Position numbers and translations under genes: made by a program | NCBI GenBank assembly: GCA_015999745.1 | Contig: JAECQP010000006.1 | Span: forward strand, 30,846-94,845 | Source: Sphingobacteriia bacterium | GTDB taxonomy: Bacteria; Bacteroidota; Bacteroidia; Chitinophagales; Chitinophagaceae | Direction: 5' to 3' | Length of the DNA: 64,000 nt | The notes under the pieces: model-generated | Databases searched by the model: none | Told to the model about the DNA's origin: nothing | Seen by the model: only the letters and a program-made list of their open reading frames with translations | Shown here: positions 9,382-17,185 of the stretch, one piece after another | Layout of the letters: each line of letters begins with the position of its first letter | Position numbering within the stretch: the stretch's first letter is position 1

Positions 9382-9849
9382 TCACAGCATCCGTTCCATA
9401 TACACCACTTCCGGCAATGGATTATGGTAATAGGCTGTAGTGATGATAAATCCGTGTTTCAGGTAAAGGGCTATGGCTGATTTCAGGCGCTTGAGTGTAT
9501 CAAGTTTCATTTTTGTATATCCCAGTTGCTTTGCATCTTTCATAATAGCAACCACCAGCGCTTCTCCTATTCCAAATTTTCGAAAAGCCGGTTTTACATA
9601 GAGGCGTTTCATTTCACAGGCTCCTTCTTCCAATGCCTGCAAGGCAATGGTTCCGGCCGGCTCTCCGTTCCAGTAAGCGAGGATCAGGCTCCCTTTCGGA
9701 TGGCCATATTTTTTGAGCGGGTCTTTCAGCTCCGCTTCAAAGCTTTGAAAACAAAGATCCACTCCCAGTTCTGCTGAATATTCAGCAAACAAATGCCGGG
9801 CTGTTTCCAGTCCGGCACCTTCTTCTGTTATATGTTTTAATTCCAACAT
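9382..9849 (-). CDS. GNAT-family N-acetyltransferase
   Basis: 155 aa with the complete GNAT fold: an acceptor-side N-terminus (ETARHLFAEYSAEL), core strands (GSLILAYWNGEPAGTIALQ), the CoA pyrophosphate loop KFGIGEALVVAIM within VKPAFRKFGIGEALV, and a C-terminal YLKHGFI...YYHNPLPEVVYME. Its substrate is not predictable from the sequence. The start lies 3 nt after the stop of the upstream TPR gene, so the two are co-transcribed. Confidence 0.88.
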   Translation of the reverse strand: MLELKHITEEGAGLETARHLFAEYSAELGVDLCFQSFEAELKDPLKKYGHPKGSLILAYWNGEPAGTIALQALEEGACEMKRLYVKPAFRKFGIGEALVVAIMKDAKQLGYTKMKLDTLKRLKSAIALYLKHGFIITTAYYHNPLPEVVYMERML

Positions 9850-9852
9850 CGT

Positions 9853-10503
9853 TTAACCTGGCATGCGTGAAATATATTTTTCCACCTCTTTGATCTGATC
9901 TACAACCTGCTTGGTAGTAGGCTTGCAAGCCTTGGCTTTTCTGAAGAAATCTTTGGCAGCCCGGAACTCTCTTTTGTTCATAAAGATCTGGCACATGCTG
10001 ATATAGGCAACCGCTTCACTTTCCTTGTCGGCAATGCCGGCACGGATCGCTGCCCGAATATAGGCTTCACCCTGTTTCAGGTCGCCTTTCTGCATGGCCA
10101 TCATCCCCAACTGTAATTTATTAGCCCCTTCTGCCTCCGGCATGGGCGCTCCCAGATCGGAACTCTTCTTCAGGTGTTTTTCTGCAGCATCAAAATCCTG
10201 CTTCATCATAGCCATATTCCCCTTGATCGTGTAAAAAGTAGACCGTACCGGCTTGTAAAGCAGGTTTGGAAACCATACTGTATTCAGGATCCTTTCCACT
10301 TCTTCCATGTCGCCTTTTTCCATTGGCTCCTGAATCAGGCGCAGGGGTCCTATAAAGAAATGACTGGCCAATCCGATCACACCAATGAAGTACAGTACAA
10401 AAGAGGGCCAGAATCCGCTGCTGATATTTACGGCAATCGCCAGTACAATGGCCAGTAAGCTCAGCCAGAAACGGTATTTAATGATAATATTATAAAACTT
10501 CAT
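9853..10503 (-). CDS. TPR-repeat inner-membrane protein
   Basis: 216 aa. Two close N-terminal membrane helices (about 11-30 and 33-50) are followed by a cytoplasmic or periplasmic domain of tetratricopeptide-like helices: NMAMMKQDFDAAEKHLKKS, KLQLGMMAMQKGDLKQGEAYIRAA and CQIFMNKREFRAAKDFFRKA. Such proteins usually act as scaffolds; no specific partner can be named. It is the first gene of a two-gene unit with the GNAT enzyme. Confidence 0.82.
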   Translation of the reverse strand: MKFYNIIIKYRFWLSLLAIVLAIAVNISSGFWPSFVLYFIGVIGLASHFFIGPLRLIQEPMEKGDMEEVERILNTVWFPNLLYKPVRSTFYTIKGNMAMMKQDFDAAEKHLKKSSDLGAPMPEAEGANKLQLGMMAMQKGDLKQGEAYIRAAIRAGIADKESEAVAYISMCQIFMNKREFRAAKDFFRKAKACKPTTKQVVDQIKEVEKYISRMPG

Positions 10504-10558
10504 GGTTCAAATTTGGGCTGCAAAGATAACGGGATTCCTTTATAGTTCCCAGTCCGGA

Positions 10559-11005
10559 TTATTCCTTTGCATCATTGATTTCCACCCAGTATCCGTCGGG
10601 GTCCTGCAGCCAGATCTGCTTCACGCCATCCACCCGTAGGGTAACGCCAAAAGGATTCCCTAACCAGTCTTCCCAATGGATTTTGTGTCTTTTCAGCGTC
10701 TCGAGCTGCCGGTCTACAGAAGCAACCGTAAAACAAAGATGACTTCCCTTGTAATAAGTTTTTACCTGTTTGGCCCCCTCTATGATATGCAAAGCAGTTT
10801 TGGGACCAATGGAGTACCAGGTGTGGATTCCATCATGGAAGGGCTCGGGGATGGTATCTAACCCAATAATATCCATGTAAAAGAAATTGGATTTCTTCAT
10901 ATCCACTACGGAAAGGGCTATATGATTGATGGATGCCCGGGGGGCTTTTTGGGCTTTTGCAGCAAACCCGAACAGCAGGCAAAAGAAAAATATTGGTAGT
11001 CTCAT
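10559..11005 (-). CDS. Exported VOC-superfamily protein (glyoxalase/dioxygenase fold)
   Basis: 148 aa. A signal peptide (MRLPIFFFCLLFGFAAKAQ) precedes a single vicinal-oxygen-chelate module. ASINHIALSVVDMKKSNFFYMDIIGL carries a first metal-binding His, SHLCFTV a second, and the C-terminal DPDGYWVEIND an acidic ligand, so a functional metal site is plausible. Most VOC enzymes are cytoplasmic, so the export signal is unusual. The substrate is unknown. It is monocistronic, with the tRNA-Arg promoter region upstream on the opposite strand. Confidence 0.85.
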   Translation of the reverse strand: MRLPIFFFCLLFGFAAKAQKAPRASINHIALSVVDMKKSNFFYMDIIGLDTIPEPFHDGIHTWYSIGPKTALHIIEGAKQVKTYYKGSHLCFTVASVDRQLETLKRHKIHWEDWLGNPFGVTLRVDGVKQIWLQDPDGYWVEINDAKE

Positions 11006-11020
11006 AAAGATTAGTTGACG

Positions 11021-11047
11021 TTGAAGTTACCAAATCTATTATTTTTG
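11021..11047 (+). promoter_or_regulatory. Candidate promoter of the tRNA-Arg gene
   Basis: TATTTTTG at 11040-11047 matches the Bacteroidota -7 element TAnnTTTG exactly. TTG at 11021-11023 (16 nt away) or at 11015-11017 (22 nt away) would be the -33 element. The predicted start point is about 15-18 nt upstream of the mature tRNA. Confidence 0.55.
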
Positions 11048-11070
11048 CGCCAATCGGATAAAAACCGGTC

Positions 11071-11142
11071 GGTCCCGTAGTTCAATGGATAGAATAGAAG
11101 TTTCCTAAACTTTAGATCCAAGTTCGATTCTTGGCGGGACCA
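11071..11142 (+). tRNA. tRNA-Arg(CCT)
   Basis: A complete 72-nt cloverleaf: acceptor GGTCCCG/CGGGACC, D stem GTTC/GAAT, anticodon stem GAAGT/ACTTT with loop TTCCTAA, variable loop AGAT, T arm CCAAG-TTCGATT-CTTGG and discriminator A. Anticodon CCT reads AGG (Arg). The 3' CCA is not encoded (the next bases are CAA). Confidence 0.96.
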
Positions 11143-11310
11143 CAAACCCTCGCAGCGACAGCTGCGGGGATTTTTAGATTGCGAACGTTACGAGTTTACT
11201 CGTATAAGTGAGCAGGCTAAAAACCAGCAGGGCAACCGAAGGTTGGCATGCGAAGGGTTTGAGTAAGTTCAATGCGGCAGAAGACAGCCAAGCGCAGCGA
11301 AGGCTGGCAG
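11143..11310 (+). other. Hairpin-rich non-coding block downstream of tRNA-Arg (candidate structured RNA or repeat)
   Basis: No plausible ORF. CAAACCCTCGC (11143-11153) can pair with GCGAAGGGTTTG (11250-11261), enclosing smaller stems: ACGAGT-TT-ACTCGT (11190-11203), GCAGG..CCAGC near 11212-11228 and CAACC-GAA-GGTTG (11233-11245). A further CAGCC..GGCTG stem lies at 11285-11306. The long-range helix is mutually exclusive with the terminator hairpin. It could be a structured RNA, a tRNA-flanking repeat or palindromic debris. Confidence 0.4.
11148..11175 (+). terminator. Intrinsic terminator of the tRNA-Arg transcript
   Basis: CCTCGCAGC-GACA-GCTGCGGGG forms a 9-bp hairpin with one T-G wobble and a GACA tetraloop, followed by ATTTTT. 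It starts 5 nt after the tRNA. Confidence 0.75.
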
Positions 11311-11316
11311 TCCTGA

Positions 11317-12009
11317 TCAAAAAAAAGTATTGTCTTTTTTAAACCCACCGCCGATCGGTATTTTTTCGCCTTTAATTTCTACATACTCTTTATTATAGGC
11401 ATCAATTTTATCTACAGCAACTATAAAGGATCGATGAATGCGCCTGAATTTTTCCGCAGGAAGTATTTTCTCCAGTTCACCGGTACTGATCTTGGAAACA
11501 TACATTGTTTTCTCTGTAAATACCTTAACGTATTCCCTGCTACTTTCAATATAGTCAATCTCGTCAAATAATATTTTCACTTTCCTGCGGTCAATAGTTA
11601 AAAAAAGGTACCTCTCCGGTATTACCGGCCGGTTAGCCATAACATAGCTTGCATTTACCTGCTTAACAGCTTTGTTTACTGCTGCCAGGAAACGGTTGAA
11701 TGAAAAGGGTTTGAGCAGGTAGTCGGTGACACTTAATTCAAAACCATCAAGAGCATATTGGTGATACGCAGTAGTTACAATAACTACAGGCATCTTAGTA
11801 AGTGTTCTTAAAAAATCGAGCCCTTTCAATTCTGGCAGGTGAATATCTAAAAAAATCAGGTCGGTTTCTTCCTGCTGCAGTTGCCTTCCGGCGCTGATGG
11901 CCTCCCGGAATTCTCCCTGCAGTTCAAGATAGGGTATGCGGCTGATATAATTCTTCAATATGCCGCTGGCCAGCGGCTCATCCTCAACGATGATACATTT
12001 ATACCTTTG
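11317..12009 (-). CDS. LytTR-family response regulator
   Basis: About 230 aa from ATG 12009 (MQRYKCIIVEDEP); the ORF track start at 12021 lies deeper inside the kinase gene. The receiver domain has the acidic pair (VEDEP), the phosphoacceptor Asp in DLIFLDIHLPELKG, TT in VIVTTAYHQYA and the Lys in YLLKPF. The C-terminal LytTR DNA-binding domain spans about 130-230 (FDEIDYIESSREYVKVFT, FRRIHRSFIVAVDKI). It overlaps the upstream sensor kinase gene by about 11 nt and pairs with it. The stop is followed by the hairpin-rich tRNA-downstream block. Confidence 0.93.
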   Translation of the reverse strand, partial: QRYKCIIVEDEPLASGILKNYISRIPYLELQGEFREAISAGRQLQQEETDLIFLDIHLPELKGLDFLRTLTKMPVVIVTTAYHQYALDGFELSVTDYLLKPFSFNRFLAAVNKAVKQVNASYVMANRPVIPERYLFLTIDRRKVKILFDEIDYIESSREYVKVFTEKTMYVSKISTGELEKILPAEKFRRIHRSFIVAVDKIDAYNKEYVEIKGEKIPIGGGFKKDNTFF

Positions 12010-13054
12010 CATAACTGTCAAGATTAATAGATAAGTTTAAGCGGAAACAGGCAACATCGTTCTCAATTTCAAGCTTATAATTTGTAAACAAAAGATCCAT
12101 CTGTCTCCTCAGATTTCCCAGCCCGATATGCTCCTTAACCTGACCTCCATTCACGTTGCTGTTTTTTGAATTCTCCACAACAAAAAATAAATGCTTCTCC
12201 CTGACAGATAAGTTAATAAAGATGAAGGGCTTATTAATCGTATCGGATACGCCATGTTTAAAAGCGTTCTCCACCAGGGGAATCAGCAGTAAAGGGGGAA
12301 CCAACTGGTTGTAGTCATCAATATCTTCTGAAATCTGAATAACCAGGGAATCGTCATAACGCATTTTCTCCAATTCAATATATTCTTTAATTACCCTGAT
12401 TTCTTTTTCGATGGAAACCAATGCCGATTCTGATTCATACAGCATATAACGAAGGATTTCGGATAAACGAAGGATCGCTCCGGCCGTAAGCGGCGACTTT
12501 TCTTCCGCCAATGCATAAAGATTATTGAGCGTGTTAAAGAGAAAATGCGGATTGGTCTGGGATTTTAAATAATTCAGTTCAGCCGTCTTCTTTTCCAGCT
12601 TAAGCCGGTTATTCCTGTTATTCAGATAAACAATATGCAGTAATAATTTAATGGTAGTGAAGTAAGCAATTCCATACAACTGGTAAATGATACCCCTGAC
12701 CAGGTATCCGCGGGTCATCATTTCTTTTTCAACCGGGGGGTAATTCCCTGTACGCATCCCCAGTTTTATCCATTGCGGGTATCCCACCACCAGGAATGCA
12801 GATACAATCAATGCTGCCAGAATACTCCAGATAACTTTATTTTTCCTTCTGTTGATGAATTTCAAAAAAACATGAAACAGCAGCAAAGTGACAAATAAAA
12901 CATAACTGTTTTGCCAGCAGGTGTATTTATAAGCCATCAGGAATTCCGGAACACTGTAATTCACCGAAATAAACAAGGCTGCTGCCCAGAGCAGGAAATA
13001 GGATGTGCCAATTAAAAGACTGACTACAAACTCGTTTTTAATTAAACCTTTCAT
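11999..13054 (-). CDS. LytS-like sensor histidine kinase (His_kinase/PF06580 type)
   Basis: 351 aa. Four membrane helices occupy about residues 10-140 without a large extracellular domain. A short coiled linker (LKLEKKTAELNYLKSQ) leads to the phosphoacceptor H170 in NPHFLFNTLNNL. The ATPase region carries LVPPLLLIPLVENAFKHG (N-box) and LGNLRRQMDLLF. It overlaps the LytTR regulator gene, so the two form a cognate pair. The signal and target genes are unknown. Confidence 0.93.
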   Translation of the reverse strand: MKGLIKNEFVVSLLIGTSYFLLWAAALFISVNYSVPEFLMAYKYTCWQNSYVLFVTLLLFHVFLKFINRRKNKVIWSILAALIVSAFLVVGYPQWIKLGMRTGNYPPVEKEMMTRGYLVRGIIYQLYGIAYFTTIKLLLHIVYLNNRNNRLKLEKKTAELNYLKSQTNPHFLFNTLNNLYALAEEKSPLTAGAILRLSEILRYMLYESESALVSIEKEIRVIKEYIELEKMRYDDSLVIQISEDIDDYNQLVPPLLLIPLVENAFKHGVSDTINKPFIFINLSVREKHLFFVVENSKNSNVNGGQVKEHIGLGNLRRQMDLLFTNYKLEIENDVACFRLNLSINLDSYAKV

Positions 13055-13252
13055 GCTTAAAAATTGCCGCCGGTAAATTAATGGATTTTCGGACGAACAC
13101 TGAAAAATTGTCTATTATCAGGTGATCAGGTCTATGAAAAGGGGTTTTAGATCTACCAATTTACCCGACCACCATTTACACCATAAAAAGCAGGGAGGCT
13201 TTCCGGGGAAGTTAAAGCAACTTTCGCCCAAAATCAGGCAAATAAAAAAAAT

Positions 13253-14068
13253 ATGATAAAGAAAACAATCTTCGCAGTTTTTGTTTTACTGCTAAATTCG
13301 GCATTACTTACCGGTCAGAAAAATGACACCATTCGCATATCGGCCAAAGACATTAATACCGGCTTTTTACGGGAAGGCACCCACCGCTATATTGTTTATT
13401 TTAAAATGAAAAAGGATTCTATCCGAACGCTGACCCAATTTTGGACAAGAACTATCAGGCGTACAGAATACAACAAAACACCCGCCATTCAAATCACCCA
13501 GGAATGGGAAGATAAGGATAGCATAGTGCATATTGTGAAGTCATACTCCGATGCAAAAACAATGCAACCCCTCTACCACAATACCTGGTGGAAAATCCCT
13601 GTATCAAGAAATTCACCAACCAAAACCACTACTTCCACAATTGTTGATGTTTTAAACAAAACCGTACAATACAATGGCGTGTTCCTGGGTGAAGCTGACA
13701 CTACAAGACGAACAAAGAAAATATGGGACTCTTATAAAACATCCATTGATAAATATTTTTTAAACTGGCACCTGGATTTGGAAACATTTCCTTTATTGCC
13801 CTATAGAAATGGTGTTACATTCATTATTCCATTTTATGACCCCGGCACTGCTTCCGACTTTCAAACAGTAGCATATACCGTAAAAGGTGAGGCAGAATTA
13901 GAGGGATATGATCAGCAGAAGATCAAATGCTGGATACTGGTTCATGAATCCACCGGTAATAAAGAAACATTCTGGATCAGCAAAAAGACAAGAGAGGTCC
14001 TCAAATTAGAACAGGAATTGGGCCCCGACAGACGTAGATACAAAATAAAATTCGGGTTTAGTAATTAA
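13253..14068 (+). CDS. Secreted protein of unknown function
   Basis: 271 aa with a signal peptide (MIKKTIFAVFVLLLNSALLTG). The mature part is beta-rich with alternating polar strands (TFIIPFYDPG, VKGEAELEGYDQQKIKCWILVHE, KETFWISKKTREVLKLEQEL). The C-terminal half resembles DUF3108-like lipoprotein-binding folds, but I cannot confirm this. It is a single gene in a 198-nt divergent setting from the LytS-type kinase. No catalytic motif is evident. Confidence 0.7.
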   Translation: MIKKTIFAVFVLLLNSALLTGQKNDTIRISAKDINTGFLREGTHRYIVYFKMKKDSIRTLTQFWTRTIRRTEYNKTPAIQITQEWEDKDSIVHIVKSYSDAKTMQPLYHNTWWKIPVSRNSPTKTTTSTIVDVLNKTVQYNGVFLGEADTTRRTKKIWDSYKTSIDKYFLNWHLDLETFPLLPYRNGVTFIIPFYDPGTASDFQTVAYTVKGEAELEGYDQQKIKCWILVHESTGNKETFWISKKTREVLKLEQELGPDRRRYKIKFGFSN

Positions 14069-14171
14069 TTCCGAACAGGACTAAATGATTATTTTTAATT
14101 GTCCGGTACCAGCTATACAGGAGACCGGTTCTTTATGGCCCATATAAAAGAAATAAACTAAACAAACCAAG

Positions 14172-14531
14172 ATGCTTACAGAAATCAACCCCAAAATGCC
14201 AATGCGTGATAAATCCGTCACAAAGAACTTTTATACCAATAAATTAGGTTTCCGGGAAATTGGGAACTTTGAAACAGATGACTATTTAATGCTTCAAAAA
14301 GACAGTATACAAATTCATTTCTTCAAATTTAAAGAACTTGACCCAACTTTAAATTACGGGCAAGTATATATCAGAACAGATGATATAGACAACTTCTTCC
14401 AGACATTGATCGGTAATAAAACGGAAATTCATCCTAACGGGTATTTAACAAATAAGCCCTGGGGGCAAAGGGAATTTTCACTACTGGACCCCGACAGTAA
14501 TTTACTGACCTTTGGACAAACAATTGATTAA
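14172..14531 (+). CDS. VOC family protein, bleomycin-resistance-like
   Basis: 119 aa single VOC module: PMRDKSVTKNFYTNKLGFREIG at the N-terminus, LMLQKDSIQIHFFKF in the middle and WGQREFSLLDPDSNLLTFGQ at the end, the last being characteristic of bleomycin/antibiotic-binding VOC proteins. These often bind rather than convert a ligand. It has no signal peptide. It follows the unknown secreted protein by 103 nt and is convergent with the dioxygenase gene. Confidence 0.85.
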   Translation: MLTEINPKMPMRDKSVTKNFYTNKLGFREIGNFETDDYLMLQKDSIQIHFFKFKELDPTLNYGQVYIRTDDIDNFFQTLIGNKTEIHPNGYLTNKPWGQREFSLLDPDSNLLTFGQTID

Positions 14532-14549
14532 ACAGTATCGGCAATACGG

Positions 14550-14565
14550 GTTGCGCGGTGGCAAC
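14550..14565. repeat. Small palindrome GTTGC-N6-GCAAC between convergent genes
   Basis: GTTGC GCGGTG GCAAC followed by TACGC lies in the 69-nt gap between two convergent genes. A related palindrome with the same GGTTG..GCAACTAC ends occurs at 22687-22724. Confidence 0.35.
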
Positions 14566-14600
14566 TACGCATTTTAAAACCATATGTTCTGATAAAATCC

Positions 14601-15488
14601 TTACCCGATTTTGACCGAGGTCATTGTCAAAGATCCCCCTACCGCTTTATCGTTGAAGAAAGATACCTGATCCTGTTTACCCTTCAGACCCAATGTATAC
14701 AGCAGGGGTAAGTAATGTTCGGGGGTGGGGATTGCCAGTAACGCCTCCTTCCCCAGTTGCTGATATTGTATAAGCTGATCGTGGCTTCCCGCTGAAATCA
14801 ACTCTTTGAACCGTCTGTTCATTTGCAATGCCCAATCATATCCATATTCCGGATCATTCAGCCTGTTCCATGCAACCATGCGCAGGTTGTGTACCATATT
14901 ACCACTGCCGATAATCAATACGCCTTTCTTACGAAGCGCATAGATTTCCTTAGCCAGGTCATAGTGATATTGTGCATCTTTGGTGTAATCTATACTCAAC
15001 TGCAAAACAGGAATGGTTGCCTCAGGATACATATGTCGTACTACGGTCCAGGTGCCATGATCCAATCCCCAGTCGTGAGACAATGCTACATTGGCTGTAT
15101 GAATCATCGAAGCGGTTTCTTTTGCAAGAGCGGGATTTCCCGGAGCAGGATACTGCACCTCAAAGAGTTTATCGGGGAAGCCGCCAAAATCGTGTATGGT
15201 TGGGGGAAAGTCCATGGAGGTAATCTGAGTTCCTTTGGTAAACCAGTGTGCGGATACAACCAGCACGGCCTTGGGCAGTGGGATTTCTTTGGCCATCTCC
15301 GCCCATCTTCTGCTGAAGTCATTGTCCTCAATGCCGTTCATGGGAGACCCATGGCCTATAAACAATACCGGCATCAAACCTTCCCCCGGTTCCAGGCTGT
15401 CGGTAAATTTTTTAAAACTGCTTAATGTATGTATACCTGTCATAATCGTTGCTCCCGTAATTAGTTGAATAAATGTTTTCCGCTGCAT
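14601..15488 (-). CDS. ygiD: DODA-type extradiol aromatic ring-opening dioxygenase (YgiD-like)
   Basis: 295 aa LigB-superfamily enzyme. MPVLFIGHGSPMNGIEDN carries the first metal His, VSAHWFTKG the second, and DHGTWTVVRHMYPEA a further His pair; GSGNMVHNL is also conserved in the family. The reference activity is 4,5-DOPA extradiol cleavage, although the natural substrate in bacteria is uncertain. About 35 extra N-terminal residues (MQRKTFIQLITGATIMTGI) look like an export signal, which is not usual for YgiD. It is monocistronic and preceded by an AT-rich gap. Confidence 0.9.
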   Translation of the reverse strand: MQRKTFIQLITGATIMTGIHTLSSFKKFTDSLEPGEGLMPVLFIGHGSPMNGIEDNDFSRRWAEMAKEIPLPKAVLVVSAHWFTKGTQITSMDFPPTIHDFGGFPDKLFEVQYPAPGNPALAKETASMIHTANVALSHDWGLDHGTWTVVRHMYPEATIPVLQLSIDYTKDAQYHYDLAKEIYALRKKGVLIIGSGNMVHNLRMVAWNRLNDPEYGYDWALQMNRRFKELISAGSHDQLIQYQQLGKEALLAIPTPEHYLPLLYTLGLKGKQDQVSFFNDKAVGGSLTMTSVKIG

Positions 15489-15672
15489 TAATGGGCTATT
15501 GCTGAATATGCAAAGTTACGCAATATGGGCCGGGGGCGCATTGCGTGAAAACAAGAAAAATCATTGATTTAAATCAATTTTCAGGGTTTCCTGCCGTGCC
15601 CGCTGCGTAATCAGGAGGAGCGCTGAAACTTCGATTGCATCACTAGGGTATATTGCGGGTTCCCTTGTCATA

Positions 15673-15698
15673 ACAAAAGACCCCCTTTAATAAGGGGG
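15673..15698 (-). terminator. Intrinsic terminator of the NrfD respiratory operon
   Basis: On the minus strand CCCCCTT-ATTA-AAGGGGG (7 bp, tetraloop) is followed by TCTTTTGTT. It lies about 65 nt downstream of the cytochrome c stop. The rest of the 15489-15762 gap shows nothing else. Confidence 0.75.
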
Positions 15699-15762
15699 CC
15701 GGTGTTTTCAAGATGGGTTGGCATTCGTTAAAAACAGGGAATTCATAAGGTCTTACCCGAGC

Positions 15763-16164
15763 TTATTTAAGGGTTCTCATATAATTGATGATAGACCAAA
15801 TTTCATCAGCATCAGGGATTTTTTTCTTGAAAGAAGGCATATCTTTTCTTCCTTCTACAGTTTTATAAAACAGCGCACCGTCTGTTTGAGACTGGAGTGC
15901 AGAAGTGGTGAAATCGCCGCATTCTGTATCCAGTTGAGCAGCTTTGGGGCCATCTCCTTTTCCTTTGGTACCATGGCAGGATTTACAATGCTGGTTATAA
16001 AGTGTTTTACCTTCTGCCAGTGATGCTGCATTACCTTTTAAAGGATTTACCTTGTTTTTCTGCGCATCCGGAACAGGCCATGGTTTTGCCTGGTTAAGAG
16101 AAGTAAAAGCAAATGAGGTTACTACAAAAAGTGCTGCACCCAGCATCATTAGATTCATTTTCAT
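15763..16164 (-). CDS. Monoheme class I cytochrome c
   Basis: 133 aa with a signal peptide (MKMNLMMLGAALFVVTSFAFT). The mature domain has one heme motif, CKSCHGTKGKGDGPKA, and a probable Met ligand in RKDMPSFKKK, with a typical terminal helix (IWSIINYMRTLK). It is a periplasmic soluble or loosely attached carrier. As the last gene of the NrfD/Fe-S operon it is the natural electron partner of that complex, by analogy with monoheme subunits of alternative complex III; this pairing is inferred. Confidence 0.9.
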   Translation of the reverse strand: MKMNLMMLGAALFVVTSFAFTSLNQAKPWPVPDAQKNKVNPLKGNAASLAEGKTLYNQHCKSCHGTKGKGDGPKAAQLDTECGDFTTSALQSQTDGALFYKTVEGRKDMPSFKKKIPDADEIWSIINYMRTLK

Positions 16165-16201
16165 TGTCTGAATTTTTTAATTATTGAATTGGTTTTATAA
16201 G

Positions 16202-17185
16202 TTACGAAATTTCCGGGGTATTATGCGGCTCCTCTTTCCTGAGCCTGATCAGTTCATAAATAATGACGATATAGTGCCCCCAAACGATAGTTACCAATAT
16301 AGAGAATGTAATCACCATCCAAAGTGGCGGGCGGGTACTCCATAAAGCTCTTGGGGCAATTATATTGGCGTCCGATACAGTAGTTCCCCAGGGTTGTTCA
16401 ACAGCAGCTTCCAGATTACCGTACAACTCATTTTCATCCAGGCGTGCAATCAATGTAATATTATGTTTGGCATCCCCTGGTAAATGTGCAGGAACCTCTA
16501 TTGACGCTTCACCCGCTGCGTCAGTGGTACCTTCCCCTATTTTCAACGGGAAGAAACTACGTTTCACAAATAAACCCAATGCGGCTTCCGGTATGGGCGT
16601 TTCAAGTCCTGTACTGATATCTACCAACCGGGCCTGAATGGTGTAAACCGAATCGACAACAACAGGATTGACTGTCAGCAATGCCCTCTTTACCGCTACC
16701 TCTGCATCGGCAGGTTCCATTTGCTTATTGCCGGCATAAATTGCTTTCAGCAAAACTTTCCCTTCGGCATCTGCAACCAGGGGATCTCCTTTTACATTGA
16801 TCACCGCCCTGCCATTTCTGTCGGTAATGGCATGTCCGAGGTTCATTTCACCTGCAGGAGTTACATGTACTATGTTTACTTTGAGCAATGGCAGTTTATA
16901 AAATACGCCTTTCACTTTGGCCTGCATCTTTACCTTGCAATCAATGGTACGGTCTGCTTTCTGAACAGGAATCAGTTCCAGGGAAGGGGCGATCAGCTCG
17001 GATGTAGCTGCGGCAACCATTTCAGTTGCTGCAGGGGAAGTACTGTCTGCCTGTGCCTGTACACCTGTTGCAAAAAGCAATACCAGGGGAACAACCAGGC
17101 TGTACGTTAGCAGGTTACCGGCTTTTACCTTATTCAAAGTATATGTTAGAATATTTTTCATAAACAATATTTTTTCCGGGAGCAT
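16202..17185 (-). CDS. Membrane-anchored protein with Ig/carboxypeptidase-regulatory-like repeats, unknown
   Basis: 327 aa. A signal-like hydrophobic stretch (about 26-46, ending GVQAQ) is followed by two or three beta-sandwich-like modules with the pattern LGHAITDRNGRAVINVKG and IGEGTTDAAGEASIEVP. One C-terminal membrane helix (about 289-311) precedes a basic cytoplasmic tail. The start overlaps the NrfD stop as TAATG, which argues for translational coupling and for ATG 17185, with 17161 as an alternative. It probably presents a periplasmic scaffold to the NrfD complex. I do not recognise a family. Confidence 0.75.
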   Translation of the reverse strand: MLPEKILFMKNILTYTLNKVKAGNLLTYSLVVPLVLLFATGVQAQADSTSPAATEMVAAATSELIAPSLELIPVQKADRTIDCKVKMQAKVKGVFYKLPLLKVNIVHVTPAGEMNLGHAITDRNGRAVINVKGDPLVADAEGKVLLKAIYAGNKQMEPADAEVAVKRALLTVNPVVVDSVYTIQARLVDISTGLETPIPEAALGLFVKRSFFPLKIGEGTTDAAGEASIEVPAHLPGDAKHNITLIARLDENELYGNLEAAVEQPWGTTVSDANIIAPRALWSTRPPLWMVITFSILVTIVWGHYIVIIYELIRLRKEEPHNTPEIS

